From Phytopythium helicoides (Eukaryota; Oomycota; Peronosporomycetes; Pythiales; Pythiaceae): a DNA stretch of 64,000 bases. The stretch is from assembly GCA_024867545.1 (NCBI GenBank), contig JANFNE010000069.1:124001-188000 (forward strand), given 5' to 3'. Within the stretch, counting starts at the first letter, position 1; every line of letters begins with the position of its first letter. The translations under genes were made by a program, and so were the position numbers. Shown here piece after piece: positions 1-11,211 of the stretch. The notes under the pieces were generated by a model. The model ran no database searches, was not told the DNA's origin, and worked only from the letters and a program-made list of their open reading frames with translations.

Positions 1-1522
1 TTAGTAGCCGCCGCCCACCTCCATGAAGCCCACAGCGCAGCGCACCTTTGAGCTCGGGATACTCCATTCTCGCGCGCGCTTCTCGGTGGGCTGGGAAGGT
101 CGGCACTGATTTTTATCTTACCGAAAGTGGCGCCTGGCGGCCGTAAACTACTGGTGGGTTAGAAAGTGTGGATTTTCCGCCAAAACGCGTGTCACCGCTT
201 GCGACAGCGGGCGGCCTGCCTCCATACACCTCGCACAGCGAGAATGGGTACATGTACGCACGTGCATTCACACAGCCCCGCGTTGCGTCTCAGCAAGCAA
301 TGCAGCTGGGCATGGGCACTGCGATATCATAGTGGCGCCATGCCGCATGGAGCGTAATTTACTTACGAGGCCTGGTCTGACCGATCGTCGGATTGGACAT
401 TGGTCAACGTCTGATGCCTTCATGATGCTTGCCGGGAGCGTTGCCTTCGGTCGAGCAACTTGGTCAATGTATGTGGCACTGTGCGCGAACTGATCCGTGC
501 TTGTGCTTCGGCTTTGGGTTCATAATGCTCGCTCTAGTGTGCCACTCACTCGCACTGCTCGATGATCTCGTCGATAACATACTCGTCATCTGTGCAGGAT
601 CTGCTGAGCAAGAACCGAGACGACTCCAAGGAACCTGCATGGACGCCTCGGTTTGAGCGTGTTGCCATTGTCATAGCTTTGATTTGGCTATCGTGTCCTC
701 TATCCAAGTCCTCTGGTGATCAAGATTGTCGAGATCGTCGTGCAGCCAGAGATCACCAAGAAAGTGCTCGCACATTGTTCGGATTGGATCAAGAAATTGA
801 CGTCTTCAACAGCGATAGTCACCATTTACCAGGACAAGCTCAACGACATGATGAACATCTCGGCCTGACCGCAGTTAGTTCGTCGGCGTCCATGGTCGCG
901 AAGTTTCCGTGTCGCGGCCTTTTCGTCCAGGCGGAGTGGTGTGCACTTCATGTTTTTGGAAGCTCGATTCAAATCTCAATCGGCACCAGCTCAACGAGTT
1001 CAAATCACGTGACGTTTTTGGTGCGGATCGCTCAATACGTGCTTCCTCTGCAACTCGAGCAGAAGGGCTAGGACGGATCAGGACAATACTCCACGGAAGA
1101 GCGCGTTGGAGTCAGGGGTAACGTATTCTCCTGAGACCAAGAGTAATCGCTCAACTGAGTGGAGAGCTTTGAGCAGTTTGGCAGGATGAGGTGGCAATGC
1201 CTCCATAGAATGCGAGAGAAATGCCACGATGGCTGCCTAAAAATGTTTTGAAGATGGACTTTGATGACATGGAGGTGCTTTGGCGCGAGCGACGGTGACG
1301 ACAAGCAAGTTGATTTATAGTAGCAGCGGCGTTGGTTGTTCGATTGGCTGGCACAGCTTGCATGGCACGACATGGTGAGCTACTCTAGATATTTTGGTCG
1401 TGATCTTGAAACGCCATAGCCATTAGTGATGGATCATAAGACGGCGGGCTTTTCAAGCAGCCCATGACGGTCACGCTCAGCTGTGGAATCGCCGCCTTCC
1501 GCGCCCCCATTGCGAGTGCGTC
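1..1522. other. No firm gene; coding-like relics
   Basis: No complete gene could be built here. Three pieces look coding. On the minus strand a frame ends with TAA at 1-3 (residues ending EVGGGY), possibly the 3' end of a gene lying mostly outside the window. On the plus strand 707-868 is open and has protein-like composition (around VIKIVEIVV), ending TGA at 866-868. On the minus strand 1078-1236 looks like a terminal exon and is listed separately. None matches a family I recognise. This may be a decayed gene or a multi-exon gene with poorly visible splice sites. Confidence 0.3.
1078..1236 (-). CDS. Possible terminal exon, unknown protein
   Basis: The stretch follows a good acceptor (pyrimidines then TTTTTAG just upstream on the minus strand) and stays open for 52 codons to TGA at 1078-1080. 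Composition is typical of a globular protein (for example KLLKALHSVERLLL). The upstream exons were not found with confidence; a donor should lie above 1240. No domain recognised. Confidence 0.25.
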   Translation of the reverse strand, partial: AAIVAFLSHSMEALPPHPAKLLKALHSVERLLLVSGEYVTPDSNALFRGVLS

Positions 1523-2693
1523 ATGGACTCCAAGCAGCAGCCGCGCGTGGGCATTGTCAGTCGCTTTCCGCGCCTGCGCATCTCTGCGTCGGGCTCGGAC
1601 CTGTCGGCGAACGGCGACGCCTCGCCGACCAGCACGTCTACCAGTGGACTGCGCGTGGTGGTGCGCGCCAACGGTGAAGGGTCGAACGCTAGTCCAAGCA
1701 AGCACCACGACCCGCACAAGCTGCGCTCAGCGGTGTCTGAAGGGCACTGCGAGCACTGTGGCAGACCCTTTTCGGTGCTGAGGCGCGCCACAGTGTGCAG
1801 CCAATGCGCACAGCGAGTGTGCTCGGCGTGTTTGTCATCGGTTCCTCCTCCACCTTCGCTGTTATCACCACATTCGCTCCCGTCACCACCTTCATCACCA
1901 AAGAAGCTTGCTACGTGCGAAGAATGCGCCAAGATCGGGGCGTTTGAGCGCCAGCTTGCACGGTCATACTTTTCGACAACGCTGGCTGGGCATGGCAAAC
2001 GAGCGCTTTACCCTGGGCTGTCGCGTGCTTGCTACCGCGACTGGTTTCATGAGCGATGCAATGGTGTCGTCTGCCGTGTGCGTGCTGGAGAAAAGAAGCG
2101 GGCTAGAGTGATTCGGAAACTGCATGATCGGCAGCTCTTGCACTCTCCAAAATGGCGTGAGCCGTGCGATATCTTGCGACAGTCCTTTGGCACCGCAGTC
2201 AGCTACGTCAGCTTGACAAGCGGTCCGTTCGAACTCATTGTCGGCAGCAGCGGGGACATGCTGCATTTCTCTTGCTTCCCGCGTGAGATTGGCATGTGCG
2301 ACCAGGTTCTCGGCACTGCAGATCATGTGCTCGTGCTGTTAGATATTAATGGCGGAAGCAATCACGATGGCGTGGCAGATCCACCTCGTACTGACACCGT
2401 ATCGCCACAATCCATTCCTGGTGCTGGCGAAGGCAGGTTTCTTTGCTGCTCGGTCGATCGAAGTTCGCGGCGTGGGGATTGGGATTGTTGCACTACTGGA
2501 TCCGAATACTAGGACAGAGCCGATGTGTGAAGATGAACTCAAGCGGCTCAAAACGGCCAGTGAAGCAATCTCTGAGCGTGTTGTTTCCATCATATCTCCT
2601 CGGCAAAAGGCTGCAAAAATGTCACCATCGAAGAAGACGAATGTGACTCGAGCCAGTTGCATTGGTATTTGTTCAACACCAAGCATTCAATAG
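1523..2693 (+). CDS. FYVE-like zinc finger + GAF domain protein (one frame break)
   Basis: The ATG at 1523 opens a frame with a low-complexity N terminus, then a FYVE-like zinc finger at about residues 75-135 (CEHC, CSQC, CSAC, CEEC pairs; the usual RHHC core is replaced by RRATVC), then a GAF domain from about residue 200. The GAF reading (VSYVSLTSGPFELIVGSSG) continues in the next frame after about 2398, where YRHNPFLVLAKAGFF and GIGIVALLDP match the GAF C-terminal half of the neighbouring myosin. The span is 1171 nt, exactly one base over a multiple of three, so one surplus base would explain the break; as read, translation ends at 2512. FYVE-GAF proteins are a common oomycete class; FYVE usually binds PI3P on endosomes, but the altered core makes lipid binding uncertain. 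Confidence 0.7.
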
Positions 2694-2826
2694 CAAGAAC
2701 AAAAACAAAGGTGTAAATCCATCGGAGACATGAGTCGGTGTTTTGAGCAGCTAATGAAGAGTCTACTGATGGCTCAATGGTTTTCTTTGCAATGCCCTCC
2801 TGTCGCTTCGAACGAGCTGAGGTTCA

Positions 2827-4222
2827 TTAGTAAGCGCTCGAGATTGAGCCCGCCATGAGGACAGCAGATGCAGCCTTGGCTGAGAGCAGGCAACTGTCAA
2901 AATTGGAGCCGAGGAAAGCGTCGCCAGCGACAATGATGCGTGGCTTCTTGCTCAGCTCCAACACCGCCGGACGGCCGCTGGCGCCAACAACCGCCGCCTC
3001 GGAAATTCCCCCTTCCTTCCCAAGCTGCAGCTTCTTGGTTACCTGCGAAATACTGTCAAGGTTGTTGCTGTAAGTTAGTCTTTAAGGGGATTCAAGGCAT
3101 ACTATTGGTGCTTTCGTACCGCCAGCGGTGCAGCAAGGCACCCCGTTGATCCGGAAGGAATGGAAGCAGCTTATGGACAGAGTGCGAGATGGTGTCGAGC
3201 AGCTCGTTATCTCGGCGCTTGTCGTCATCCATGTGTGTCATCCCATACGGCACTGAAGTGTGCACAAGCAGCGTGAGCGGGCTGCTTGCACCTGCTTGCT
3301 TCTTCAGGTTGTCCCAGCAGAGGAAGCGCACGACGTCGTCCTCGTCCTTGGACACGTAACGCGCCGTCCATCCCAGCGACTCCACGTGCGGAGCGATCAA
3401 TGAGTCGAAAAGGTAAGCGACAGCAAAACGCTGCGAGTACTCGACACCCTCTAATGCCTTTAGGTGTTTTTCCGATACGGACAGTGTCTTGCTTTGCTTT
3501 AAAATCGGAAGGACCTAGTGCATGTAATCACGGTGAGGCTGTGGTGGATCATTCAAACAATCTAAACAGTCGCGCACGTTCGGGACCGGGCAGGTCAGCA
3601 CAAGCTCGTTCACGATCTCATGAGCTCCGTTAGTAGAAGTGACCTTGATAGCGTCGTCACCGACAACCTCGATTGACTCGAGCGCGGTCGAGAACGACAC
3701 CGGCGTGTCTGTTGGAAGCGCAGCTTGTTCATCAGCACTTCCAGCCACCATCGCATCTCAAGACCACACGCTTCCTACCCTCCAGAAACCCATCAACCAC
3801 TGCTCGGAACCCCTTGCTGTTGGGTCCAACAGCATGGCTCTGCACGTCGGCGCTCGGATGTCTGCGGTGCGCGTCCTGCACAATGCGGTCGTCCGGGAAC
3901 GGCACGAGCGCGCCGGACCGCAGCAGCTCTCCGCGCACGTCGTCGTTGAGCTCCGACAGCCGCGTCCAGTACTGCGCGCCCACGTCCACATGCGCGTCTC
4001 GCTGGCTCGGGAACGACCTGGCACGCCATGAGGTGGTGAACACGCCCGAATTCCGCGCGAAAAGCTCGGCCTGCGCCGCACGCACCGAGCCATGGCGCGC
4101 CCGCCCGCGATGCTGTTCTTCTCCCACACGAGCACCTCACTGGCATAGCGCGCGTCTCGAAGCAGCCGCGCCAGCGCGCCGCCCGTAAACCCCGCGCCGA
4201 CCACCAGCGTCTTGCGCGCCAT
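2827..4222 (-). CDS. Renalase-like FAD-dependent amine oxidase
   Basis: Four exons fit: 4082-4222, 3532-4001, 3120-3450 and 2827-3052, with introns 4002-4081, 3451-3531 and 3053-3119. The N terminus carries the Rossmann FAD motif (KTLVVGAGFTGGALARLL), then GGRAMA and VDVGAQYWTRLSE, as in renalase. The C terminus has VAGDAFLGSNFDSCLLSAKAA, the second FAD-contact block that in human renalase reads GDGFTQSNFDGC. The middle has VEYSQRF, LLVHTSVPYG and HRWR-ISQVTKK, all in renalase order. Summed exons give 1168 nt, one base over a multiple of three: the frame changes between about 3735 and 3765. Length, about 388 aa, is close to the family's 340-350. Renalases oxidise isomeric 2-/6-dihydro-NAD(P) forms; substrate here is inferred only. 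It diverges from the next gene (start 4391) by 168 bp. Confidence 0.75.
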
Positions 4223-4390
4223 GGTGGTGATCTTGTCTTGATGAGAAAGGCCGATTGAAGTCCATGGGGGTACGCTATAACCTCCCACTGACCAATCAGA
4301 GCGCGAGCTCCTGCTCCTTCCCCCCTTGAACGGTTACACCGTCATTCAGATCGGGCTCGCATAGCCTCAAGCCCTTGGGAAGCCTGGAAG

Positions 4391-6128
4391 ATGAAGGCGG
4401 CCGGCGCGCCGCGGCCGGCGCTCGGGCTCGCGCTGCAGCAGCAGCTGCGCCAGCACCGAGCGGATGACGATGCCGACGTGGACGACGACGCGCCAGACGC
4501 CATCAACGTGCCGTTCCCGCGGCCCGCGGCGCTCTTCCGGCTGTCGTCGGGCTCGTCGTCGGACAGCGATGAGGCGTCCGTGTCGCCGGGGCCACCCGCG
4601 CCGTTCGGGCGCTTCACTCTTCCGGACGTGAAGCTGCGAAAGATTGTGCGCCGCCCGATCTTCGAGGTGCGCGCGAGGAGCTGGCCGGCGGTGCGGCGGA
4701 GCTGCCTTTTTGACGGGTTTGCGTGGCATGCGTGGGCACAGAATTTCGACGAGTCGGCGTACGACGTCAAGGCGCCGACGCAGATGCTGCGCTTCATTGA
4801 CGAGCTGCGCTACCACAAGCCGACGGACGAGGAGCGAGACGCGCTCAACATTAGCAGCTCCACCGAGCGGCTATATCTGCACTTGCTCAACGACGTACGC
4901 TGCCTGATTGCTGATGCACATGGCCCTGGGCTCATCGTTCTCTACCCCCCGTGCGCAGATACTTGTGACGTGTGGAGCGCGCAAGGGCTTCCGCTTCTCC
5001 TCGCGCGACATTGTGCGCCTGCGCGGCATCGCGGAAAGCCTTGACACGTACTACGACGCAGTAGACGAGGCCTTTCGAGGGCTTTCGTCTGACGTGATTC
5101 GCTTCCGCTTCCCCACAACTACGCGACGACTAGAGGACGACGCAGCCAACTTTGAGCGACTACAAAATAACCGCAAGAACGGGACCTGTAAAGTTGAAGG
5201 CACGAGCACACACCACACGGTGCAGCACCAGGCTTTCCATTTCCAGTGGCTCGCTCGCCAGTACATCGTCGCGTTCGCTCGACTGAGAAATGCTGTTATG
5301 GAAATACGCTTGCGACTGCTGCGAACGACCAAAAATCCACCTTTAGTGCCAAAGTTGTCCGACTTGAATGATCCAGGTACGCTGCCCACGATCCAGAGCA
5401 TCAAGATACTCTCTTTTTGCGAGCTTATGAGTTCTCTGTGTTTGACGCGCAGTAGAAGCAGAGTTTGAGGCCAAAACCCACCATCCGTTTCCAGTTTACC
5501 TCCACGTGCTGATCCAGAAGTATCATCGAGAGCATCGGCAACAAACAGAGCCATGGTCGCTAGACTCGCTCGTGCCACCAGTTGACTCGATCGCGCATTT
5601 CGCGCTGTATTTATCCGACCTACTCCTCCAGCGCTCTCCAGCTCCATCAACAGCAACCGAGTTGCTGAGTCTGCAAGTACTGCTGCAAGTCGTGTACGTC
5701 TATTTTCTTTGCTAGACACTGCATTTCTTGCCTCGTGTTGACCAGCAGCAGCACTTACGACCGGATATTTTGTTTGCCTTGCCTATACCAGAAAGGTGCA
5801 GTTTCATGTGGATGAGCAGAAAATGGCATTGCAGGTGATCCGCTTTGAGACTGCTAGCGGCCGCGTGCTCGTCAATCCCGCTTTGCCAGCCGAGCCGTGC
5901 TATCCTCAAGATGGCCTCATCGTGGAAGCGTGGACGTCCTCAAGTAGCAGCAGCACAAGTAGCGATAGCAGCAACGAGGCGAGCGAAAGCAGCGTCGGCG
6001 TGCTCACGCGTGGTGCGCTGACAACGCTTTTGTTCGGTTTCTTGACAACCGTGCGCGAGCTGCGACTCGTTCCTCGAGACAAGGACCTGCTGAAACGCCG
6101 CCGCCCGGCAAAACCCGTTGGTTCGTGA
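4391..6128 (+). CDS. Conserved-looking protein of unknown family, 499 aa
   Basis: I do not recognise a domain. A clean four-exon model works: 4391-4894, 4959-5376, 5453-5693 and 5792-6128. Introns 4895-4958 (GTACGC...GCGCAG), 5377-5452 (GTACGC...GCGCAG) and 5694-5791 (GTACGT...ACCAG) keep frame and give exactly 500 codons including TGA. The N terminus (residues 1-75) is disordered, acidic and serine-rich. The core is mixed alpha/beta in composition (FDGFAWHAWAQNFDES, RDIVRLRGIAESLDTYYDAV). A serine-rich linker near residue 440 precedes a basic C terminus (LLKRRRPAKP) that could act as a nuclear signal. No signal peptide or membrane segment is visible. Confidence 0.7.
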
Positions 6129-7029
6129 TTGCCAGTAGACTGGTGTCTGTGCACCCCCAACATGGTCCGGAAGGGAGCAAATAAAAAAAAAAGATCTCTC
6201 TCAGTGCCTGAGAGCCACTTCAACCTGCTCCTGGCATATGGACAACGCCTCCCTCATCCAGCCATCTGTCAACGTTGTACGAAAGATCCTGTGAATGATG
6301 TGGAGCAAGGATGATGCACAGCACAGCTCATTTCGGCTCTGTAAAAAGTCGACGCCAGGTAATCGTGGGCTATAAATGTCCAACAACAAAAAAAGCACAC
6401 AAAAAATAGCCACCGCTCTGCCCGTTGAAATTTCGGTTCCCGCTCCGAACTCTTCTACGATAACCGCCGGCGGTGGTCAACACCATTCCCCCCTCCTCCA
6501 GATCCAGTCGCCGCCAAGTCCAGCCAAACGGCCCCGTGAACCCATGAGCAAACACCAAAGACGAGCGGATGCTAGTTGCATTGGCCGGAACGAGTGGCGG
6601 CGTCTGAATGTGCGCGGATCGGGCCAGTCGCCGCCTTCGACCGCCGCGAAAAAAATGAAAACACGGGCAGCTCATACATTTCGCAAGATGTTTTTCTTCG
6701 CCTCGCCGCCTTTGGCGCGCGCAGCGCGCAACAACACCACGCCTGTATAATCAGATCAACATGTTGCGGGTCAGCACCCGCCGCCAACGTAGCGGGGTAG
6801 GGGTCGACCCCTCGCTCTCTTGGACAAAGTATACCCCGTGTTGCCCCCTCGTCAAACTCAACGACTAGCAGTAGGTCGTATAGTATACAGTATACAGTTA
6901 GGGCCGACTGACTCGAAAGGCGTAACGGGCGCGTCCCCCCCCCCTCGGGCTTGCTGGGGAAAAAGAGCGGCAGAACGCGACGCAACCGGCCGGGACGGCA
7001 AGCAGGCAGGCGACGCACCGCGGGCGGCC
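6129..7029. other. Intergenic, upstream of myosin
   Basis: 901 bp without a supported gene. It should hold the terminator of the upstream gene and the promoter and 5' leader of the myosin gene. Near 6880-6898 there is a short repeated GTATAC string (about three overlapping copies). A frame from 6820 runs into the myosin gene but starts at TTG; the first ATG in frame is 7030. Confidence 0.5.
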
Positions 7030-10000
7030 ATGAGCGCGGGCGGCGAGGAGGAGCGCGACGCGGCCGACGTGGCCGACCTGACGGCGCTGCCCGAGCTGCA
7101 CGAGGCGTCGATCGCGTCGGCGCTGGCGCAGCGGTTCGCGCGCGGGCGCATCTACACCAACACGGGCGCCATCCTGCTGGCGGTCAACCCGTTCGCCAAG
7201 GTGGACGGGCTGTACGACCGCTCGGCGCTGGGCGACTACTTGCTGTCGTTCGAGACGCGCGCGACGGCCACGAGCCACAAGCTGCCGCCGCACATTTACC
7301 AGGTCGCGGGCGAGGCCTACCGCGCCATGGTCTTTGGCCTCGGGCGCAGCGACCAGTCGATCCTCGTCAGCGGAGAGTCGGGCAGCGGCAAGACAGAGTC
7401 CACCAAGTTCCTCATGGAGTACCTCGCCGCCGCGGGAGACATGGACGCGCAGCGCTCCGCGGCGCTCTCGGCCACCGCGCGCAGGAGGGTCGGCATCGCG
7501 GGAAAGGTGCTGCAGACCAACACGGTGCTTGAGTCCTTCGGCAACGCGCGCACGCTGCGCAACGACAACTCGAGCCGATTCGGAAAGTTCATCAAGCTCC
7601 ACTTCACGGGCGCCGGCAGGCTCACGGGCGCCTCCATTCAGACGTACCTGCTCGAGAAGGTGCGCCTCGTTTCGCAGGCCGCCGGCGAGCGAAACTACCA
7701 CGTATTCTATGAAATGTCGCGCGGAGCCTCGCCCGCGCAGCGCCAGCGCTGGTTCCTTGACCCGCCAGGAGGACCCAGCGGCGCAGACGCCATCGCGAAG
7801 TACCGATACCTGAACCAGAGCGCGTGCGTTGACCGTCGCGACGGCGTTGACGACGTACACATGTTCCGCCGCGTTGCCGCAGCCATGGATGAGGTCGGCT
7901 TCACGCGCCAGGAGCGTGACGGCGTCTTCGACCTACTCGCCGCTCTGCTACATGTTGGCAACCTCACGTTTGCCCACGACGAGAGCGACGGCCGAGGGCT
8001 CGGCGCCTCGCAGGTCAAGTCATCCTCCAGCTCCGATCTCGCACCCGATTCAATCTGGTCACGAGACGCTGCTGCCGCGCTGCTGGCGGTTGACGCTCGC
8101 CAGCTCGAGCGGGCGCTTAGTGTACGCAAGATCCGTGCTGGTACCGACTTTGTCAGCGTCAAGTTGTCCCGCGACCAAGCCAACAACGCGCGCGACGCGC
8201 TTGCCAAGGCGCTGTACGGACGGTTATTCGACTGGATGGTCACGCGTATGAACGCCTTCCTCAGCGGAGAAGAGATGGCGCACAGCGCACACTTCATTGG
8301 CATTCTCGACATTTTCGGTTTCGAGGTCTTCCCGCGCAACTCGTTCGAGCAGCTCTGCATCAACTTTGCCAACGAGACGCTGCAGCAGCAGTTCAACGAT
8401 TTTGTTTTCAAGCTGGAGCAGCGCGAGTATGAGGATGAGGGCGTCGCGTGGCAGTACGTGCCGTTCCTCGACAACCAGGACTGTGTGCAACTCATTTCAC
8501 AGCGACCCGTCGGTATCCTGCCTCTGATTGATGACGAGTGCCTCATGCCGAAGGGCTCGGACGCCACGCTCGCATCCAAGCTCTATAGAATATGCGCGGG
8601 CCACCAGCGCTTCCAGGCGTCTCGCATTCAGCAGGCACGTGGCCATTTTACCATTTTGCACTATGCTGGACCTGTGGAGTACGCGTCCGACGGATTCCTC
8701 GAGAAGAATAAGGACGTGCTGCACCAGGAGGCTGTGGACCTCCTTGTTCATTCTCCACAGCCTGGCTCCTTCACTAAGATTTTGTGCCACAGCATGTTGA
8801 ACGCGGATTCACCGGGTCCGCGATCCCGTGCAAAGTCATCACCTCGGCTAGCTCGCGGCAATGGCGGCGGAAATAACGGAGGCAACAAGCACGGTCGTGG
8901 GGCGAGCGTCGGGCTCCAATTCAAGGAGCAGCTGGCGACACTTCTCGAAACTTTGCAGCAGACGGAACCGCACTACGTACGATGCCTCAAACCGAACGAC
9001 CAAAGTGCAGCTCGTGTGTTCGACCGTGAACGAGTAGGCCATCAGCTGCGCTGCAGCGGTGTGCTTGAAGCTGTGCGCGTCTCGCGCGCAGGATTTCCTA
9101 TTCGTATGCCGCTGGTCTCGTTCGTTGGCCGATATTTCAGTCTGCGATCGTCTCAACGCGATGGCGCGCGCAATCCGCTGCTTAAACTCCGCAGCAAACC
9201 GCGTGGTCGACTCAACTCCTCTTTTATCAATGTTACAGACGGTGATGATGAGGAAGCTCGTCGATTGGCAGCACTGGTGGCGGAAGAGGCTCGTGGTTTG
9301 CTGCGTGCTCTGCTGCCTCTGATACCAAAGATGCCGGTTGAATCACCACCAGATCAGCCTCCTCCAGATCCTGAAACCCTGTCATTTGTGGCTGCTGGCG
9401 CACAGGTTGGCCGCTCCAAGATCTTCCTCAAGAAAAATACTTATGAACTCCTCGAGCAACTGCGCGCACGGCGTCTGCGATCACACATGGCTGTCATTTT
9501 CCACGCCATGCTGGCTTTCTCAGCAAGACTACGATTCTTGCGAGTACGACGGGCTGTGGTGGCCGTGCAGTGTGCGTTCCGACGGAGGCGACAAAAGGAG
9601 CAGCGGCATGCTCTCGCTATGGCTGTGCAGCGCATGTTCCGCGGGGCTCGGCAACGGAAAGCTTTTCATTCACAAGTGAACGCTGTGAGGGTTATCCAAT
9701 GCAGATTCCGGTATCGACGGATGGTGAAAGCAGCGCGAGCTCGCAAGCAGCGGCAGCTCGAGATGGAACGCGAGCGGAGAGAGGCCCAGAAGGCAGCCGA
9801 GGAGCAGCGGCGTCTACAGCAGCAACAGCAGCAGCAGATGCAGCAGCAACAACCAGTGGTACAACAGTTCAATGACGACAGCTACACAGCGTCATCTGAC
9901 AGCTCATCCGATCCCGAGTCATCGCTTGCATCCAACGACATCGAAGGCTCCATCACATCGTCAGGCTACTCGGACTACTATGACGGCGCAGCCCCAGGCG

Positions 10001-11211
10001 CGACGGGTCCTAGTGCGCTAACACCTGTGCAGGAGGTGCAGCGCTACTCGGTTCGCAAGACACAGACCGCCATGGTGGACACTCTGGGGCCGTTGGGACC
10101 ACAGCCACACTCACACGGACGCATGTCGCGAGCACACTCGAATATGCACTCACAGTCTCATCCACAGATGCTTGGTCCTGGGGGTGGTCCGCTGCCGCTG
10201 CACCCACCGCACCATCCTCTCCGCAAGTCATCGTTTCGATCAACACGATCATCGCGCGCCGTTGCTTTGCCGAGACTGGACGTGGTCCAGGAGACGCAGT
10301 GGGTGAATGACGAGGACAGGTTCAGCTGCCACATTTGCAACAAGCGCTTCAGCATGTTCAAGCGCAAGCATCACTGCCGTGCGTGCGGTGAGGTCATTTG
10401 CAACAGCTGCAGCCTGTATCACCGGATCCAGAGCCGATCGATGCGCGTCTGCGTGTCCTGCGTTGCGTTCCACTCGCTCGACAGCCCGACCTCCACAGCT
10501 CCGTCGTCTACCACTGGTGCCTCGGGTTCGCGAGGATTCTCAACGCGGATGCGCGGACCTGGCAGTGGCAGCAGCGCGGCCAGCAGTGGTCACCGCAAGC
10601 GCTCCAGTGGCGAATCATCACAGCCAGTTACCGATGACCCGCGGCATCGCAGCTCGACGCTAAGCAGCGGCTTGTGGCTGAACCCGTGGCCCGAACCGCC
10701 GTACCCCGAGGACGAGGACGAGCGCCTGGCTGTCTTACGCGAGCTCAACATCCGTGGGCTCGCGCAGTCGGGCAAGTTTAACATGTATTGCGAGGTGGCA
10801 GCCAAGACCATGAAGTGCCCGATCGCGTACGTGAGCATTATTGACGAGGACGAGCAGATCCTGGTGGCGAATATTGGCATGGCCCACTCTGCGCTGCCGC
10901 GCGAGCTGTCTTTCTGCGCACACACGATCTGCCAGCCTAGCGTGCTGGTGGTGCTCGACACCAAGAACGACGAGCGATTCCGCGAGAACCCGATGGTCAA
11001 GGGCGACCGCAAGGGCGCTGTCAAGATCCGCTACTACGCCGGTGCTACGATCTTCAGCCGCGATGGCCATGCGCTGGGCACCGTTGCCGTGCTGGATACC
11101 AAACCACGGAGAGAGGCGGACCAGGAACACATTGGCATGCTGCAGCACCTAAGCTTCCTGGCCAGTGAGAAGATGACACAGACTGCGCTCGACGGAGATT
11201 CGAGCCTGTAA
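7030..11211 (+). CDS. Unconventional myosin with C-terminal FYVE and GAF domains
   Basis: Single exon, 1393 codons from the first in-frame ATG. The motor domain occupies about residues 15-850: P-loop GESGSGKTE, switch I NDNSSRFGKF, switch II LDIFGFE, and the actin-interface motif PHYVRCLKPND. At least three IQ-like segments follow (VQCAFRRRRQK, AVQRMFRGARQR, VIQCRFRYRR), then a short charged coiled coil and a glutamine-rich run (CAG repeats, about 9817-9860). A canonical FYVE finger follows (WVNDEDRFSC, RKHHCRACG, RVC; begins near residue 1091), and a GAF domain at about 1230-1385. The FYVE core is complete, so PI3P-membrane (endosome) targeting is expected, with the motor moving cargo on actin. 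FYVE-tailed myosins are known from oomycetes. No frame break is present, unlike many neighbours. Confidence 0.93.
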   Translation: MSAGGEEERDAADVADLTALPELHEASIASALAQRFARGRIYTNTGAILLAVNPFAKVDGLYDRSALGDYLLSFETRATATSHKLPPHIYQVAGEAYRAMVFGLGRSDQSILVSGESGSGKTESTKFLMEYLAAAGDMDAQRSAALSATARRRVGIAGKVLQTNTVLESFGNARTLRNDNSSRFGKFIKLHFTGAGRLTGASIQTYLLEKVRLVSQAAGERNYHVFYEMSRGASPAQRQRWFLDPPGGPSGADAIAKYRYLNQSACVDRRDGVDDVHMFRRVAAAMDEVGFTRQERDGVFDLLAALLHVGNLTFAHDESDGRGLGASQVKSSSSSDLAPDSIWSRDAAAALLAVDARQLERALSVRKIRAGTDFVSVKLSRDQANNARDALAKALYGRLFDWMVTRMNAFLSGEEMAHSAHFIGILDIFGFEVFPRNSFEQLCINFANETLQQQFNDFVFKLEQREYEDEGVAWQYVPFLDNQDCVQLISQRPVGILPLIDDECLMPKGSDATLASKLYRICAGHQRFQASRIQQARGHFTILHYAGPVEYASDGFLEKNKDVLHQEAVDLLVHSPQPGSFTKILCHSMLNADSPGPRSRAKSSPRLARGNGGGNNGGNKHGRGASVGLQFKEQLATLLETLQQTEPHYVRCLKPNDQSAARVFDRERVGHQLRCSGVLEAVRVSRAGFPIRMPLVSFVGRYFSLRSSQRDGARNPLLKLRSKPRGRLNSSFINVTDGDDEEARRLAALVAEEARGLLRALLPLIPKMPVESPPDQPPPDPETLSFVAAGAQVGRSKIFLKKNTYELLEQLRARRLRSHMAVIFHAMLAFSARLRFLRVRRAVVAVQCAFRRRRQKEQRHALAMAVQRMFRGARQRKAFHSQVNAVRVIQCRFRYRRMVKAARARKQRQLEMERERREAQKAAEEQRRLQQQQQQQMQQQQPVVQQFNDDSYTASSDSSSDPESSLASNDIEGSITSSGYSDYYDGAAPGATGPSALTPVQEVQRYSVRKTQTAMVDTLGPLGPQPHSHGRMSRAHSNMHSQSHPQMLGPGGGPLPLHPPHHPLRKSSFRSTRSSRAVALPRLDVVQETQWVNDEDRFSCHICNKRFSMFKRKHHCRACGEVICNSCSLYHRIQSRSMRVCVSCVAFHSLDSPTSTAPSSTTGASGSRGFSTRMRGPGSGSSAASSGHRKRSSGESSQPVTDDPRHRSSTLSSGLWLNPWPEPPYPEDEDERLAVLRELNIRGLAQSGKFNMYCEVAAKTMKCPIAYVSIIDEDEQILVANIGMAHSALPRELSFCAHTICQPSVLVVLDTKNDERFRENPMVKGDRKGAVKIRYYAGATIFSRDGHALGTVAVLDTKPRREADQEHIGMLQHLSFLASEKMTQTALDGDSSL

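Noticed and set aside
6898..8579. Long minus-strand frames across the myosin head
   Set aside because: Shadows of a strongly conserved myosin motor on the plus strand; arginine-rich composition.
9810..9865. CAG-repeat expansion in myosin
   Set aside because: A short glutamine-rich stretch within coding sequence, mixed with ATG and other codons; nothing unusual.
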